A stretch of 64,000 nt of DNA from Curtobacterium sp. MCJR17_020 (GCF_003234365.2 NZ_CP126260.1:2108001-2172000), one strand, 5' to 3'. Counted from the first letter of the stretch, positions 1 to 8,611 are shown. Numbers and translations are program-made. Notes: generated by a model not told the origin, from the sequence alone.

Positions 1-61
1 GCGCCGGACGGATGCTGCAGCACTGAGGCGAGCCGCGCCTCCCGGTCCGCCCCTGGCGTGG

Positions 62-880
62 CTAGGAAGCGAGCCGCTGGGCGTGCGTGACCGCCCACAG
101 ACCGACGGCGCTCGCCGCAGCGATGTTGAGCGAGTCGACGCCGTGCGCCATCGGGATCCGCACCGTGGTGTCGGCCGACGCGATCGCGGCGGGCGTCAGT
201 CCCTGCCCCTCGGTGCCCATCACGAGCGCGACCTTGCCGGGGACGTCGCGGACGAACTCGGCGAGGTCGACCGACTCGTCGGTCAGCGCCATCGCGGCGA
301 GGTGGAAGCCCTGCGCACGGAGCTCCTCGCCCGCTGCCGGCCAGTCACCGATCCGGGTCCACGGGACCTGCAGGACCGTGCCCATGCTCACCCGGACGCT
401 CCGGCGGTACAGCGGGTCCGCGCAGCGCGGGCTGACCAGCACGGCGTCGGCGCCGAGACCGGCGACGCTGCGGAAGACGGCGCCGACGTTGGTGTGGTCG
501 ACGATGTCCTCGAGCACGACGACGAGCTTCGCGTCCCGCACCACCTCGGCGACGGTCGGCAACTCGGGGCGCTGCACGGCGGCGATCGCGCCACGGTGCA
601 TGCGGAAGCCGGTGAGCTCCTCGAGCAGGGCGTCCGGGCCCACGAAGACCGGGCCGTCGTGCTCCGCGACCAGGGGCAGCACGCTGTCGAGCCACTTCTC
701 CTGCACCAGGATGCTCCGGGGGGTGTGCCCGGCACGGACCGCGCGCTCGATGACCGTGTTCGACTCGGCGATGTACAGGCCGCCCTCCGGTTCGCTCACC
801 CGGCGGAGCGCCACGTCGGTCAGACGGGCGAAGTCGTCGAGGCGGGGGTCGTCGAGGGAGTCGATGCGGACGGGGTGCAC
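62..880 (-). CDS. TrmH/SpoU-family RNA 2'-O-methyltransferase
   Basis: A 272-residue SPOUT methyltransferase that should 2'-O-methylate a ribose in tRNA or rRNA from S-adenosylmethionine. The N-terminal substrate-binding part (HTPRSILV... region) precedes the three SpoU motifs: NVGAVFRSVAGLGADAV, LVMGTEGQGL and the C-terminal knot IPMAHGVDSLNIAAASAV. The frame stays open upstream to 1027, but that would overlap the divergent sirtuin gene. The GTG at 880, just before HPVRIDSLDDPR, gives the usual family length and is preferred. A possible minus-strand -10 (TACCCT, 973-978) lies about 95 nt upstream. The exact RNA target cannot be read from sequence. Confidence 0.88.
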   Translation of the reverse strand: MHPVRIDSLDDPRLDDFARLTDVALRRVSEPEGGLYIAESNTVIERAVRAGHTPRSILVQEKWLDSVLPLVAEHDGPVFVGPDALLEELTGFRMHRGAIAAVQRPELPTVAEVVRDAKLVVVLEDIVDHTNVGAVFRSVAGLGADAVLVSPRCADPLYRRSVRVSMGTVLQVPWTRIGDWPAAGEELRAQGFHLAAMALTDESVDLAEFVRDVPGKVALVMGTEGQGLTPAAIASADTTVRIPMAHGVDSLNIAAASAVGLWAVTHAQRLAS

Positions 881-976
881 GGGGCTCGTTTCGGTGTGGT
901 GCAGGTGGTGGGCCAGCTGATGTCTCGCCGCGTCTCGCCGAAGGGGGAAGCGACCGGGACGGTCGGCTGTTGAGGG

Positions 977-982
977 TACCGT
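977..982 (+). promoter_or_regulatory. -10 box for leaderless sirtuin mRNA
   Basis: TACCGT followed by 7 nt and then an in-frame GTG at 990. With a normal 6-7 nt discriminator the transcript would begin at the start codon. The GGTACC core (976-981) also overlaps TACCCT read on the minus strand toward the methyltransferase gene. Confidence 0.5.
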
Positions 983-989
983 GAACAGG

Positions 990-1892
990 GTGCTGGATGA
1001 TGCTGCGTCGACGACCGGACCGCCCACCGGGGCGCCGACCGGTCAGTCGACCGCTCTGCCGACCGCAGCGGACCTCGACCGCGTGCTCGACGTGCTCGCC
1101 GGCAAACGCGTCGCCGTGCTCTCCGGGGCCGGCCTGAGCACCGACTCCGGCATCCCCGACTACCGCGGCGCCGGGCGGGTCGTGCGCAAGCCGATGACCT
1201 TCCAGGAGTTCCGCGCCGACGCCGCCAAACGGCAGCGGTACTGGGCGGGCTCGCACCTCGGCTGGCGGAGTTTCGCCGCCGCCCGACCGAACGAGGGGCA
1301 CCGGGCGCTCGCCGCCCTCGAGGACGCCGGTGTCGTCACCGGCGTCATCACGCAGAACGTCGACGGCCTGCACCTGCGCGCCGGGTCCCGCCGCTTGGTC
1401 GAGATCCACGGGTCGATGGACCGCGCCCTCTGCCTGACGTGCGGGCAGGTGTTCTCCCGTGCCGACCTCGCCACGACCATCGACCGCGCCAACCCGTGGA
1501 TCGACGAGCCCGGCTCGGTGCAGCTGCAGCCCGACGGCGACGTCGAGATCACCGACGTCGAGCGCTTCGTGGTGCCGGACTGCTCGGTGTGCGGCGGGAT
1601 GCTCAAGCCCGACGTCGTGTTCTTCGGCGAGTTCGTGCCCACTGAGAAGTTCCACGAGGCGGTGTCGATCGTCGCCGACGCCGAGGCGCTGCTCGTGGTG
1701 GGGTCGTCGCTGACGGTGAACTCCGGCGTGCGGCTCGTCGACCACGCTGCTCGCCGCAAGAACCCGGTGGTCATCGTGAACCGCGGTGCGACCCGCAGCG
1801 ACCGCCGTGCCGCCGTCAAGCTCGACGGCGGGACGACCGAGACGCTGGTGCACCTGGCCGAGCGGCTCGGCCGGCCTCGCCTTCTGGGATGA
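990..1892 (+). CDS. Sir2-family NAD-dependent protein deacylase (sirtuin)
   Basis: A 300-residue sirtuin that removes acyl groups from protein lysines using NAD+. Seen in order: the NAD-binding GAGLSTDSGIPDYRG motif, QNVDGLH, the catalytic His in VEIHGS, the zinc pairs CLTC and CSVC, KPDVVFFGE, and GSSLTVNSG. An upstream in-frame GTG at 981 would add three residues. The GTG at 990 is chosen because the TACCGT box at 977-982 fits a leaderless transcript starting there. The phosphatase gene begins 8 nt after the stop and may be cotranscribed. The first ~30 residues are Thr/Pro/Gly-rich and probably disordered. Confidence 0.92.
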   Translation: MLDDAASTTGPPTGAPTGQSTALPTAADLDRVLDVLAGKRVAVLSGAGLSTDSGIPDYRGAGRVVRKPMTFQEFRADAAKRQRYWAGSHLGWRSFAAARPNEGHRALAALEDAGVVTGVITQNVDGLHLRAGSRRLVEIHGSMDRALCLTCGQVFSRADLATTIDRANPWIDEPGSVQLQPDGDVEITDVERFVVPDCSVCGGMLKPDVVFFGEFVPTEKFHEAVSIVADAEALLVVGSSLTVNSGVRLVDHAARRKNPVVIVNRGATRSDRRAAVKLDGGTTETLVHLAERLGRPRLLG

Positions 1893-1899
1893 TCGACGG

Positions 1900-2538
1900 G
1901 TGACGACGCTCCTGTACCTGGTCCGGCACGGTGAGACCGACTGGAACGCGCAGCGCCGCATCCAGGGTTCCACCGACATCCCGCTCAACGACACCGGGCG
2001 GCGACAGGCCGCCGAGGCCGCGGAACTCCTCACCCGCCGGCAGTTCGACGCCGTCGTCGCCTCACCCCTGTCCCGCGCCGCCGAGACCGGGGCGATCATC
2101 GCCGACCGGCTCGGGCTCGCGGCGCCCGTGACGTACGCCGGGCTGGCCGAGCGCTCCTACGGCGAAGCCGAGGGGCTCACCGACACCGAGGTGACGGCGA
2201 AGTACCCGCACGACGACATCCCGGGCCGCGAGTCCCGGTCCGCGCTGCTCGCCCGCATCACCGAGACACTCGGTGAGATCGCGGTGCGCTTCGACGGCGG
2301 GGTCGTGGTCGTCGCCACCCACGGCGCGGTGATCCGGAGCGTGGTGAACGAGGCGGCGCCCGGCACCGCCGACCGGCACGCCACCCCGATCCGCAACGGC
2401 TCGATCCACTCGTTCCGCTGGGACCCGGAACGCTTCCACGCGGAGCTCGTCCGGTTCGACGACCCGATCGACGACGTCTCGGACGGGCCGGGGCGGTACG
2501 CGTTCGACTACCAGAACCCGCTGGAACGCCGGGGCTGA
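1900..2538 (+). CDS. Histidine phosphatase (phosphoglycerate mutase) superfamily protein
   Basis: A 212-residue protein with the phospho-histidine motif LVRHGETDWN at its N-terminus, ASPLSRAAETG and the second conserved His in VVVATHGAVIRS. This is a phosphatase/mutase fold of the cobC/GpmB-like type. The substrate cannot be assigned, because the family covers phosphoglycerate mutases, alpha-ribazole phosphatases and sugar phosphatases. The ORF can be extended upstream into the sirtuin gene, but the GTG at 1900 puts RHGE at the usual position. GATGAT (1888-1893) six nt upstream is a weak leaderless-type -10 match. The gene lies 8 nt downstream of the sirtuin. Confidence 0.87.
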   Translation: MTTLLYLVRHGETDWNAQRRIQGSTDIPLNDTGRRQAAEAAELLTRRQFDAVVASPLSRAAETGAIIADRLGLAAPVTYAGLAERSYGEAEGLTDTEVTAKYPHDDIPGRESRSALLARITETLGEIAVRFDGGVVVVATHGAVIRSVVNEAAPGTADRHATPIRNGSIHSFRWDPERFHAELVRFDDPIDDVSDGPGRYAFDYQNPLERRG

Positions 2539-2612
2539 CGAGCGCCCTGCGCGGACGGGGCGCCGAGCGGCTCCCGCACCACAGTGCGCGGACGGCGCGG
2601 CCGTCCTGCGAC

Positions 2613-2618
2613 TAGGCT
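2613..2618 (+). promoter_or_regulatory. Likely -10 box upstream of the membrane protein gene
   Basis: TAGGCT about 27 nt before the ATG at 2645, with a purine-rich ribosome site (AGGGGG, 2635-2640) four nt before the start. This gene therefore looks leadered, unlike many of its neighbours. Confidence 0.4.
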
Positions 2619-2644
2619 CCGACGCACCCGAACCAGGGGGCGAC

Positions 2645-3385
2645 ATGGTGACCGACGGAACCGACCCGGGTGGCTGGCAAGCCACTGACCAGCAGGACGA
2701 CGACCTCGACCGTGCCTTCGGCCCCGAGACCGCCAGCGTGCAGACCCGCACGATGGGGCAGCGGGCTCGCACCTGGCTCGTCATCGGCGGCAGCACCGTC
2801 GTGGTCGCCGGGGTGATCGCCCTCGTGCTCGGCACCATCATCGGCAGCGTGCAGACCGGCATCGGCGGCGTGTTCCCCCGGCCGGACCTGGCACTCGACC
2901 GCCTCGACGACCGGCTCGCCGACGTGCCGGGTGTCACCGAGGTCCGCCACCACCCGGCCGAGAAGACCGGCTTCGCGAGCTACGACGCCACCGCGACGAT
3001 CACGGCCGACCCGTCGCTCGACGCCGCCGAGCGCACCGACCTGGTCGAGACGCTGAGCCGCGCGGCCGACTCGGCCGGCGGCAACGGCGTCCGGGTCGTC
3101 GCGATCGCCAACCTCGGTGCCCTCGAGGTGGGTGTCTCCGACTCGCGCACGGTGACCGCGAAGCGCCTGGTACTGGCGGACACGCTCGACCACATCGGCG
3201 GGGTCACGGCCGTCCGCTGCTCGTGGGAACGCGGCGGCACCCCGTCGGACCGCGCCGCCGACCAGTCGATCGTCGTCGAGACCCCGGGGCGAGGGGCCGC
3301 CGTCCCGCCGATCGTGGCGCGGGTGACCGAGGAGACGCACAAGGTGTTCCCCGGGGCGAGCGTCGAGGTGGTCGCGGCGAAGTAG
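2645..3385 (+). CDS. Hypothetical single-span membrane protein
   Basis: A 246-residue protein whose family I do not recognise. An acidic cytoplasmic head (~40 residues, rich in D/Q/E) is followed by one transmembrane segment at about 44-66 (TWLVIGGSTVVVAGVIALVL...). A ~180-residue outside domain follows, without cysteines apart from one near the C-terminal third. The outside part contains two stretches that resemble alpha/beta sandwich repeats (LADVPGVTEVRHH, DTLDHIGGVTAVRC). AGGGGG at 2635-2640 supports the ATG start. It converges on the glycosyltransferase gene at 3476. Its role is unknown. Confidence 0.75.
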   Translation: MVTDGTDPGGWQATDQQDDDLDRAFGPETASVQTRTMGQRARTWLVIGGSTVVVAGVIALVLGTIIGSVQTGIGGVFPRPDLALDRLDDRLADVPGVTEVRHHPAEKTGFASYDATATITADPSLDAAERTDLVETLSRAADSAGGNGVRVVAIANLGALEVGVSDSRTVTAKRLVLADTLDHIGGVTAVRCSWERGGTPSDRAADQSIVVETPGRGAAVPPIVARVTEETHKVFPGASVEVVAAK

Positions 3386-3424
3386 CGGTCGGGCGGTCGC
3401 GTGGCCGACGCGGAACGACGAATC

Positions 3425-3461
3425 CGATGTCGCACGACGTCGACGATCTCGTGTCGCATCG
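3425..3461. repeat. Imperfect palindrome between convergent genes
   Basis: Arms CGATGTCGCACGA and TCGTGTCGCATCG pair at 11 of 13 positions around a GACGTC-containing centre. The preceding GGAACGACG and the GACGTCGA core resemble the palindromes at 24190-24225, so it may belong to the same family. It may act as a two-way terminator for the 3385 and 3476 gene ends; no T-tract is present. Confidence 0.5.
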
Positions 3462-3475
3462 ACCGACACGCCTCG

Positions 3476-4558
3476 CTACCGCGCGCGCCGGTCGGCCACG
3501 GCCCGCTCGACCGCCCGCACGACCTGCTCCGCCGAGTCCTGCCACCGGAACCGCGCGGCCCGCTCGACCGACTGCGCCGAGGCGTCGTCCCACCGCTCCT
3601 CGACCCGCCGCACCGCAGCCGCCACCGCCGACGGCGACGCCGGGTCGAAGTACTCGGCCGCATCGCCCCCGATCTCGCGGAAGATCGGGATGTCGCTCAC
3701 CACGACCGGGGTCCCGACGCCCATCGCCTCGACCAGCGGGATGCCGAAGCCCTCGTCGTACGACGCCGTCGCCAGGGCCGTGGCGGATCGGAGCACCGAC
3801 AGGTACTCCTCGTCGGTCGCACCGTCGTGGAACACGATCGAGCCGGCCGGCGCGAGCCCCTCGAGCCGTGCGCGGTCGGCGTCGGACACCCGCGACATGC
3901 AGTGCAGGGTCCAGTCCGCTCCGAGCAGCGGCAGCGCGGCCGCCAGCGTCTCGACGTTCTTGTACGGCATGAACGAGCCCATGTAGACGAGCGAGCGCTC
4001 CCGCGGCGCACCCGCCGCACGCGGAGCCGCCGGGTCGGCAGCGTTGTACGCCACCGTCACCGGACGCTTCGTCAGCCGGTGCTCGGCGATGAGCCCCGCG
4101 GTGGTCTCGGACACCGTGACCACCCCGTCGGCACCGTTCAGCAGGACGCGCTGCGGCACCCACGACAGGTGGAACGCGCGCCACCCGAGCCGGAGCGGCC
4201 ACGAGAACTCGCGCGGAGGCGTCCGGTTCCGGTAGTAGATCAGGTCGTGCAGTGTGAGCACGAGCGCGTAGTCGCGCCCCCGCGAGCCCATCGTCTGCAT
4301 CGGCGAGAACACCGCGTCGAGGCCGAGCTGGTTCACCCGTCGTGCGACGAGCGGCTCCCCCGCGTCGGTGGGCGCCGGCAGCAGCTCCCACGGCAGGTCG
4401 CGCGGCAGGGACTCGAGCTGGCGCTCGTCGTGGACGAGCAGCACGACGTCGTGCCGGTCGGGCAGGTTCCAGGCGACCCCGGCGGTGAACCGGCTGATGC
4501 CGTCGTGGCGGCCGATCCGGACGTAGCGGCAGTCGAGGCCGATGCGCAGACGCGTCAC
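3476..4558 (-). CDS. Glycosyltransferase, GT4-like (GT-B fold)
   Basis: A 360-residue GT-B enzyme with no membrane span. The C-terminal nucleotide-sugar site shows ASYDEGFGIPLVEAMGVGTPVVV (E-x7-E type) near residues 265-290. The N-terminal half has LVLTLHDLIYYRNR and a VTVSETT segment typical of family 4 glycosyltransferases. Donor and acceptor are not readable. The ATG overlaps the stop of the upstream alpha/beta hydrolase by 4 nt (4555-4558), so the two are translationally coupled. A role in an envelope glycan or glycolipid is inference only. Confidence 0.87.
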   Translation of the reverse strand: MTRLRIGLDCRYVRIGRHDGISRFTAGVAWNLPDRHDVVLLVHDERQLESLPRDLPWELLPAPTDAGEPLVARRVNQLGLDAVFSPMQTMGSRGRDYALVLTLHDLIYYRNRTPPREFSWPLRLGWRAFHLSWVPQRVLLNGADGVVTVSETTAGLIAEHRLTKRPVTVAYNAADPAAPRAAGAPRERSLVYMGSFMPYKNVETLAAALPLLGADWTLHCMSRVSDADRARLEGLAPAGSIVFHDGATDEEYLSVLRSATALATASYDEGFGIPLVEAMGVGTPVVVSDIPIFREIGGDAAEYFDPASPSAVAAAVRRVEERWDDASAQSVERAARFRWQDSAEQVVRAVERAVADRRAR

Positions 4559-5661
4559 GCGTCGGACTCCTTCGCGTCACTCGCCGTCGAGTCGTCCGCC
4601 TTCGGCGCGCTCGCCTTCGTCGCCGTCGTCTTCGGCGAGCTCGCGTTCATCGCCGTCGTCTTCGTCGCCGTCGTGTTCGTCGCGGTCGTCTTCGTCGCGG
4701 TCGTCCGGGAGGCCCGTCCCGCGCCCGACGGTCGGCCTGCCTTGGTGCCGCGGCCCCGTTCAGGGCGCGCGGCCGTGTCCGCCATCCGGCGCAGCACCGC
4801 GGCGGCGGCCGGAGCCGGTGTCTCGTAGTGCACCAGGTGGCCGACCCCGGGGATGACCACGAGTTCGGCATCGCGCAGGCGGGCGGCCAGGGCACGCTGC
4901 TCGGGGACGGCCGTGATGTCGTCGTGCTCGGCAGCGATCATCAGCACCGGCACGTCGATGCGGTCCGCGTACTCGGACACGTCGTGGGTGACCGAGGTGC
5001 GGAACGCCTCGAGCACGCTCGTGCGGTTCGCGAAGGCCGAGAAGTACCGGTCGTGCTGGTCGTGCACCCAGCGGCGCATCCCGCGGTCGTGCGACTTGAG
5101 CATCGCGATGCTCATCACGCGGACGATGGCGGCGTTCCGCAGGATCCCGAGCCCGATCGGCTTCGGCAGCACCGCGCCGGCCTTGTAGTAGCCGATCGCG
5201 ATCCCGGTGCCCACCGCGCGGGGCCCCTGCAGCGCCGGCGCGGCGATCGGGTTCACGAGGACGAGCAGGCGGGTGTCGAGCCCGGCGGCCACGGTGGCGG
5301 ACACCACGATCGACCCGAACGAGTGGCCGAGGACGACGGCGTCGCGGCCGAGCCCGAGCGCGTCGTGGAACGCGCGCAGCCAGCCGACGTACGACTCGAT
5401 GTCCGACACCGGCAACGGGTCGGACACGCCGAAGCCGGGCAGGTCGGGGACGATCACGCGGACGTCCTGCAGGTGCGCGGCGATCGTCTCGAGGCCGTGG
5501 TGGTCTCCGCGGAACCCGTGCACCGCGAGGACGGTCTGCGTCGCGTCGGACGGCCCGTACTCCCAGTAGTGCGTGGTGCGGCCGTCGACCTGCACGGACC
5601 GGTGGACCACCGGTGTGGCGGCCATGAGCGACTGGTACGGGGAGAGCACGGGCGGTTGCAT
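4555..5661 (-). CDS. Alpha/beta hydrolase with a low-complexity Thr/Ala/Lys tail
   Basis: A 368-residue protein. The first ~290 residues are a canonical alpha/beta hydrolase: the oxyanion segment VLAVHGFRGDHHG, the nucleophile elbow GHSFGS, and the C-terminal His in VIPGVGHLVHYE. The last ~80 residues are very different: basic and low in complexity, with TTATK/TTATN-type units encoded by a 15-bp minisatellite around 4618-4705 and ending in an acidic D/S/E patch. The ORF is open to 5712, but the ATG at 5661 is preferred, with AGTCTA (TAGACT on the coding strand) 7 nt upstream. The substrate is unknown. The tail may bind nucleic acid, cell wall or a partner protein. Confidence 0.85.
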   Translation of the reverse strand: MQPPVLSPYQSLMAATPVVHRSVQVDGRTTHYWEYGPSDATQTVLAVHGFRGDHHGLETIAAHLQDVRVIVPDLPGFGVSDPLPVSDIESYVGWLRAFHDALGLGRDAVVLGHSFGSIVVSATVAAGLDTRLLVLVNPIAAPALQGPRAVGTGIAIGYYKAGAVLPKPIGLGILRNAAIVRVMSIAMLKSHDRGMRRWVHDQHDRYFSAFANRTSVLEAFRTSVTHDVSEYADRIDVPVLMIAAEHDDITAVPEQRALAARLRDAELVVIPGVGHLVHYETPAPAAAAVLRRMADTAARPERGRGTKAGRPSGAGRASRTTATKTTATNTTATKTTAMNASSPKTTATKASAPKADDSTASDAKESDA

Positions 5662-5668
5662 CGGCGCC

Positions 5669-5674
5669 AGTCTA
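5669..5674 (-). promoter_or_regulatory. -10 box for leaderless hydrolase mRNA
   Basis: TAGACT on the minus strand, 7 nt before the ATG at 5661. The spacing puts the transcript start at or next to the start codon. Confidence 0.5.
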
Positions 5675-5756
5675 CGAAGACAACCGCACGAAACCCCGGA
5701 CACCCGCAGCATCGCGCGCCTATCGTGTCCGGGGCGGGCCGTCGACCGGCCCGTCG

Positions 5757-7484
5757 ATGACGACGAGGAGCACGGTGACCTTCACAGCCCCGATCCAGCT
5801 GCCCGGCCTGACGCTCGACCCGCAGTGGTACAAGCGCTCGGTCTTCTACGAGTGCATGATCCGCTCGTTCGTCGATTCGAACGGCGACGGGATCGGTGAC
5901 CTGCAGGGCGTGATCGGCAAGCTCGACTACCTGCAGTGGCTCGGCGTCGACGCCCTGTGGCTGCCGCCGTTCTTCCAGTCGCCGATGCGCGACGGCGGGT
6001 ACGACATCGCCGACTACAAGGCGATCCTGCCGGAGTTCGGCACGCTCGACGACTTCCGCGAGCTCGTCACGAAGTCGCACGAGCGCAACATGCGCATCGT
6101 CATCGACATGGTGATCAACCACACCAGCGACCAGCACGAGTGGTTCCAGCAGTCGCGCGAGGACCCTGACGGCCCCTTCGGTGACTTCTACGTCTGGCGG
6201 GACACCGACGAGGAGTACCCGAACATCCGGGTCATCTTCGTCGACACCGAGGAGTCGAACTGGACGTTCGACCCGGTCCGCCGGCAGTTCTTCTTCCACC
6301 GGTTCTTCTCGCACCAGCCCGACCTGAACTTCGAGAACCCCGCGGTGGTCGAGGCCGTGTACGACGTCGTGCGGCACTGGCTCGACCTCGGTGTCGACGG
6401 TCTGCGGCTCGACGCGATCCCGTACCTGTTCGAGTCCGAAGAGGGCAACGGCGAAGGCGAGCCGGAAACCCACGAGTTCATCAAGAAGATGCGCGCGATG
6501 GTGGACGACGAGTACCCCGGTCGTGTCCTGCTCGCCGAGGCGAACCAGTGGCCGCGCGAGACCGCCGCCTTCTTCGGCACCGACGAGGAGCCCGAGTGCC
6601 ACATGGCGTTCGACTTCCCGGTGATGCCCCGCATCTTCTACTCGCTCCGTGCCCAGCACGCCAAGGAGCTGTCCGCGATCCTGTCGGAGACGCTCGACGT
6701 GCCGTCCGCGGCAGCCTGGGGCGTGTTCCTCCGCAACCACGACGAGCTCACGCTCGAGATGGTCAGCGAGGAGTACCGGCAGGCCATGTACGGCTGGTAC
6801 GGCTACGACCCCCGGATGCGCTCGAACATCGGCATCCGGCGCCGGCTCGCTCCCCTGCTCGACAACTCGCGTGCCGAACTCGAACTCATCCACGCGCTGC
6901 TGTTCTCGCTTCCGGGCTCGCCGTTCCTGTACTACGGCGACGAGATCGGGATGGGCGACAACATCTGGCTCCCCGACCGCGATTCGTCCCGTACGCCGAT
7001 GCAGTGGACCCCCGACCGCAACGCCGGGTTCTCCACGGCAGACCCCGGCAAGCTCTACCTGCCCGTGGTCCAGTCGCTCGTGTACAACTACGCGCAGGTC
7101 AACGTCGAGGCCCAGCTCGCCCAGTCCCGCTCCCTGCTGCACTGGGTGCGCAACGTCATCCACGTGCGGAAGGCCCACCCGGTGTTCGGGCTCGGGACCC
7201 TGCACGTGCAGGAGACCTCGAACGAGTCGGTGCTCGCGTTCGTGCGCTCGTGGGAGGGCTCCGGGCAGCAGTTCGGGCCGTCGGCGGAGGACGTGCTGTG
7301 CGTGTTCTCGTTCGCCACGAACCCGACGTCGGTCACGGTCTCAGCACCCGAGTTCGCCGGTCGACCGCTCTACGACCTGTTCGGCGGCGGTTCGTTCCCC
7401 GCGTTCGACGAGGACGGCACCGTCACGCTGACCCTCGGGACGCAGTCGTTCTACTGGCTGCACGTCGGCGCGCCGGTCGGGTAG
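5757..7484 (+). CDS. treS: Maltose alpha-D-glucosyltransferase / trehalose synthase
   Basis: A 575-residue GH13 enzyme that interconverts maltose and trehalose by intramolecular transglucosylation. The catalytic set is visible: Asp in DGLRLDA (about 219), Glu in LLAEANQW (about 261) and Asp in FLRNHDEL (about 329), with INHTSDQHEWF and the MQWTPDRNAGFS segment typical of TreS. Length and N-terminus (WYKRSVFYECMIRSF) match bacterial TreS without a fused maltokinase. With GlgA/GlgC 2 kb away, it fits the trehalose-to-glycogen route; glgE, glgB and pep2 are not in this window. A GTG at 5775 is an alternative start. TATCGT near 5720 is a candidate -10. Confidence 0.95.
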   Translation: MTTRSTVTFTAPIQLPGLTLDPQWYKRSVFYECMIRSFVDSNGDGIGDLQGVIGKLDYLQWLGVDALWLPPFFQSPMRDGGYDIADYKAILPEFGTLDDFRELVTKSHERNMRIVIDMVINHTSDQHEWFQQSREDPDGPFGDFYVWRDTDEEYPNIRVIFVDTEESNWTFDPVRRQFFFHRFFSHQPDLNFENPAVVEAVYDVVRHWLDLGVDGLRLDAIPYLFESEEGNGEGEPETHEFIKKMRAMVDDEYPGRVLLAEANQWPRETAAFFGTDEEPECHMAFDFPVMPRIFYSLRAQHAKELSAILSETLDVPSAAAWGVFLRNHDELTLEMVSEEYRQAMYGWYGYDPRMRSNIGIRRRLAPLLDNSRAELELIHALLFSLPGSPFLYYGDEIGMGDNIWLPDRDSSRTPMQWTPDRNAGFSTADPGKLYLPVVQSLVYNYAQVNVEAQLAQSRSLLHWVRNVIHVRKAHPVFGLGTLHVQETSNESVLAFVRSWEGSGQQFGPSAEDVLCVFSFATNPTSVTVSAPEFAGRPLYDLFGGGSFPAFDEDGTVTLTLGTQSFYWLHVGAPVG

Positions 7485-7509
7485 CACCGGTCGTGTCGGT
7501 GCGTCCCGT

Positions 7510-7515
7510 TAGCCT
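7510..7515 (+). promoter_or_regulatory. -10 box for leaderless exonuclease mRNA
   Basis: TAGCCT, then exactly 6 nt, then the GTG at 7522. No Shine-Dalgarno sequence fits between them. Confidence 0.55.
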
Positions 7516-7521
7516 GACCGC

Positions 7522-8286
7522 GTGACGTTCCCCACAGCACAGCTGGATCCGACAGCACAGCTCGACACGCCCGCCCCGGCGCAGGACCTCTCCGGACGCC
7601 CCTGGTGGCACGCTCTCGGCGTCTTCGACCTCGAGACCACCGGTGTCGACGTCGAGACGGCGCGGATCGTCACGGCGCACGTCGGCCTCATCGACATGAC
7701 GGGTGCTTCCATCGCCGAGGGTGCGTGGATCGCCGACCCGGGCATCGCGATCCCCGAGGGCGCCGCGGCCGTGCACGGCTACACCACCGAGCGCGCCCAG
7801 GCCGAGGGGCGTCCCGCGGCCGAGGTCGTCGCCGAGATCATCGCCGCGATCGAGGCGGTGTTCGCCCGCGGCGTCCCGCTGGTGATCTACAACGCCCCGT
7901 ACGACCTGACGGTCCTCGATCGCGAGGCAAAGCGGCACGGGTTCGCCTCCCCCGTCATCGGCAACGTCGTCGACCCGCTCGTGATCGACAAGGCCCTCGA
8001 CACCTTCCGCAAGGGCAAGCGCACGCTCGAGGCGGCGTCCGAGCTGTACGGCGTCACCCTCGACGACGCGCACGACGCCGGTGCCGACGCCATCGCGGCC
8101 GGTCGGGTCGCCCAGGCCATCGCCGGCAAGTACCAGGACGAGCTCGGCATCTCGGCAGAGGAACTCCACCGCAAGCAGGTCGGGTGGTGCGCCGAGCAGG
8201 CGACCTCGTTCCAGGAGTACATGCGCAAGAAGCGCGACCCGTCCTTCACCGCCGACGGTCGCTGGCCGCACCGCAACGGCGCCTGA
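7522..8286 (+). CDS. DnaQ-like 3'-5' exonuclease (DEDDh)
   Basis: A 254-residue exonuclease of the DnaQ/epsilon superfamily. The four acidic metal ligands and the general base are visible: FDLETTG (D36, E38), YNAPYD (D128) and DDAHDAGADA (H184, D189). The family removes nucleotides from 3' ends in proofreading, repair or RNA turnover. The protein lacks the polymerase-binding tail typical of a dedicated epsilon subunit, so its substrate is open. The first ~25 residues are a low-complexity Q/P/T stretch. The GTG start is supported by the leaderless -10 six nt upstream. A strong hairpin follows at 8309. Confidence 0.9.
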   Translation: MTFPTAQLDPTAQLDTPAPAQDLSGRPWWHALGVFDLETTGVDVETARIVTAHVGLIDMTGASIAEGAWIADPGIAIPEGAAAVHGYTTERAQAEGRPAAEVVAEIIAAIEAVFARGVPLVIYNAPYDLTVLDREAKRHGFASPVIGNVVDPLVIDKALDTFRKGKRTLEAASELYGVTLDDAHDAGADAIAAGRVAQAIAGKYQDELGISAEELHRKQVGWCAEQATSFQEYMRKKRDPSFTADGRWPHRNGA

Positions 8287-8308
8287 CCCGCGCACCGCTC
8301 GCACGACG

Positions 8309-8348
8309 CAGAACGGGCGGTCCTCCCGAAGGAGGACCGCCCGTTCTG
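8309..8348. terminator. Bidirectional hairpin terminator
   Basis: A perfect 18-bp stem (8309-8326 with 8331-8348) closed by a CGAA loop, between the convergent exonuclease and rpmE2 genes. TTGCCG follows on the plus strand; there is no long T-tract on either side, as is common for high-GC actinobacterial terminators. Confidence 0.8.
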
Positions 8349-8362
8349 CTGTTGCCGAAGGA

Positions 8363-8611
8363 CTACTTGGAGAAGCCCTTGAAGCGCTGGTTGAACTTCT
8401 CGACGCGACCGGCCGAGTCGAGGATGCGCTGCTTGCCCGTGTAGAACGGGTGCGAAGCGGACGAGATCTCGACGTCGATCACCGGGTAGGTGGCACCGTC
8501 GAGCTCGATCGTCTTGTCGCTGTTCGCGGTCGAACGCGTCAGGAAGGTCTCACCGGAGGCCAGGTCACGGAAGACGATGGCGCGGTACTCGGGGTGGGTG
8601 TCGGTCTTCAT
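8363..8611 (-). CDS. rpmE2: 50S ribosomal protein L31 type B
   Basis: An 82-residue L31 protein starting MKTDTHPEYRAIVFRD and ending in the conserved HPFYTGKQRILDSAGRVEKF block. It lacks the Cys pair of zinc-binding type A L31, so this is the zinc-independent B form. In bacteria that carry both forms, the B form often replaces A under zinc limitation; whether an A form exists here cannot be told from this window. A good ribosome site (AGGAAA) lies 5 nt before the ATG. The upstream 8612-8719 stretch holds its leader and a TAACGT candidate -10 near 8690. Confidence 0.95.
   Translation of the reverse strand: MKTDTHPEYRAIVFRDLASGETFLTRSTANSDKTIELDGATYPVIDVEISSASHPFYTGKQRILDSAGRVEKFNQRFKGFSK

Noticed and set aside
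1..61. Possible gene fragment at the left edge
   Set aside because: Only 61 bp before the methyltransferase stop; GAGGCG.../CGCGCCTC is a short inverted pair and may be part of a terminator, but too little is visible.
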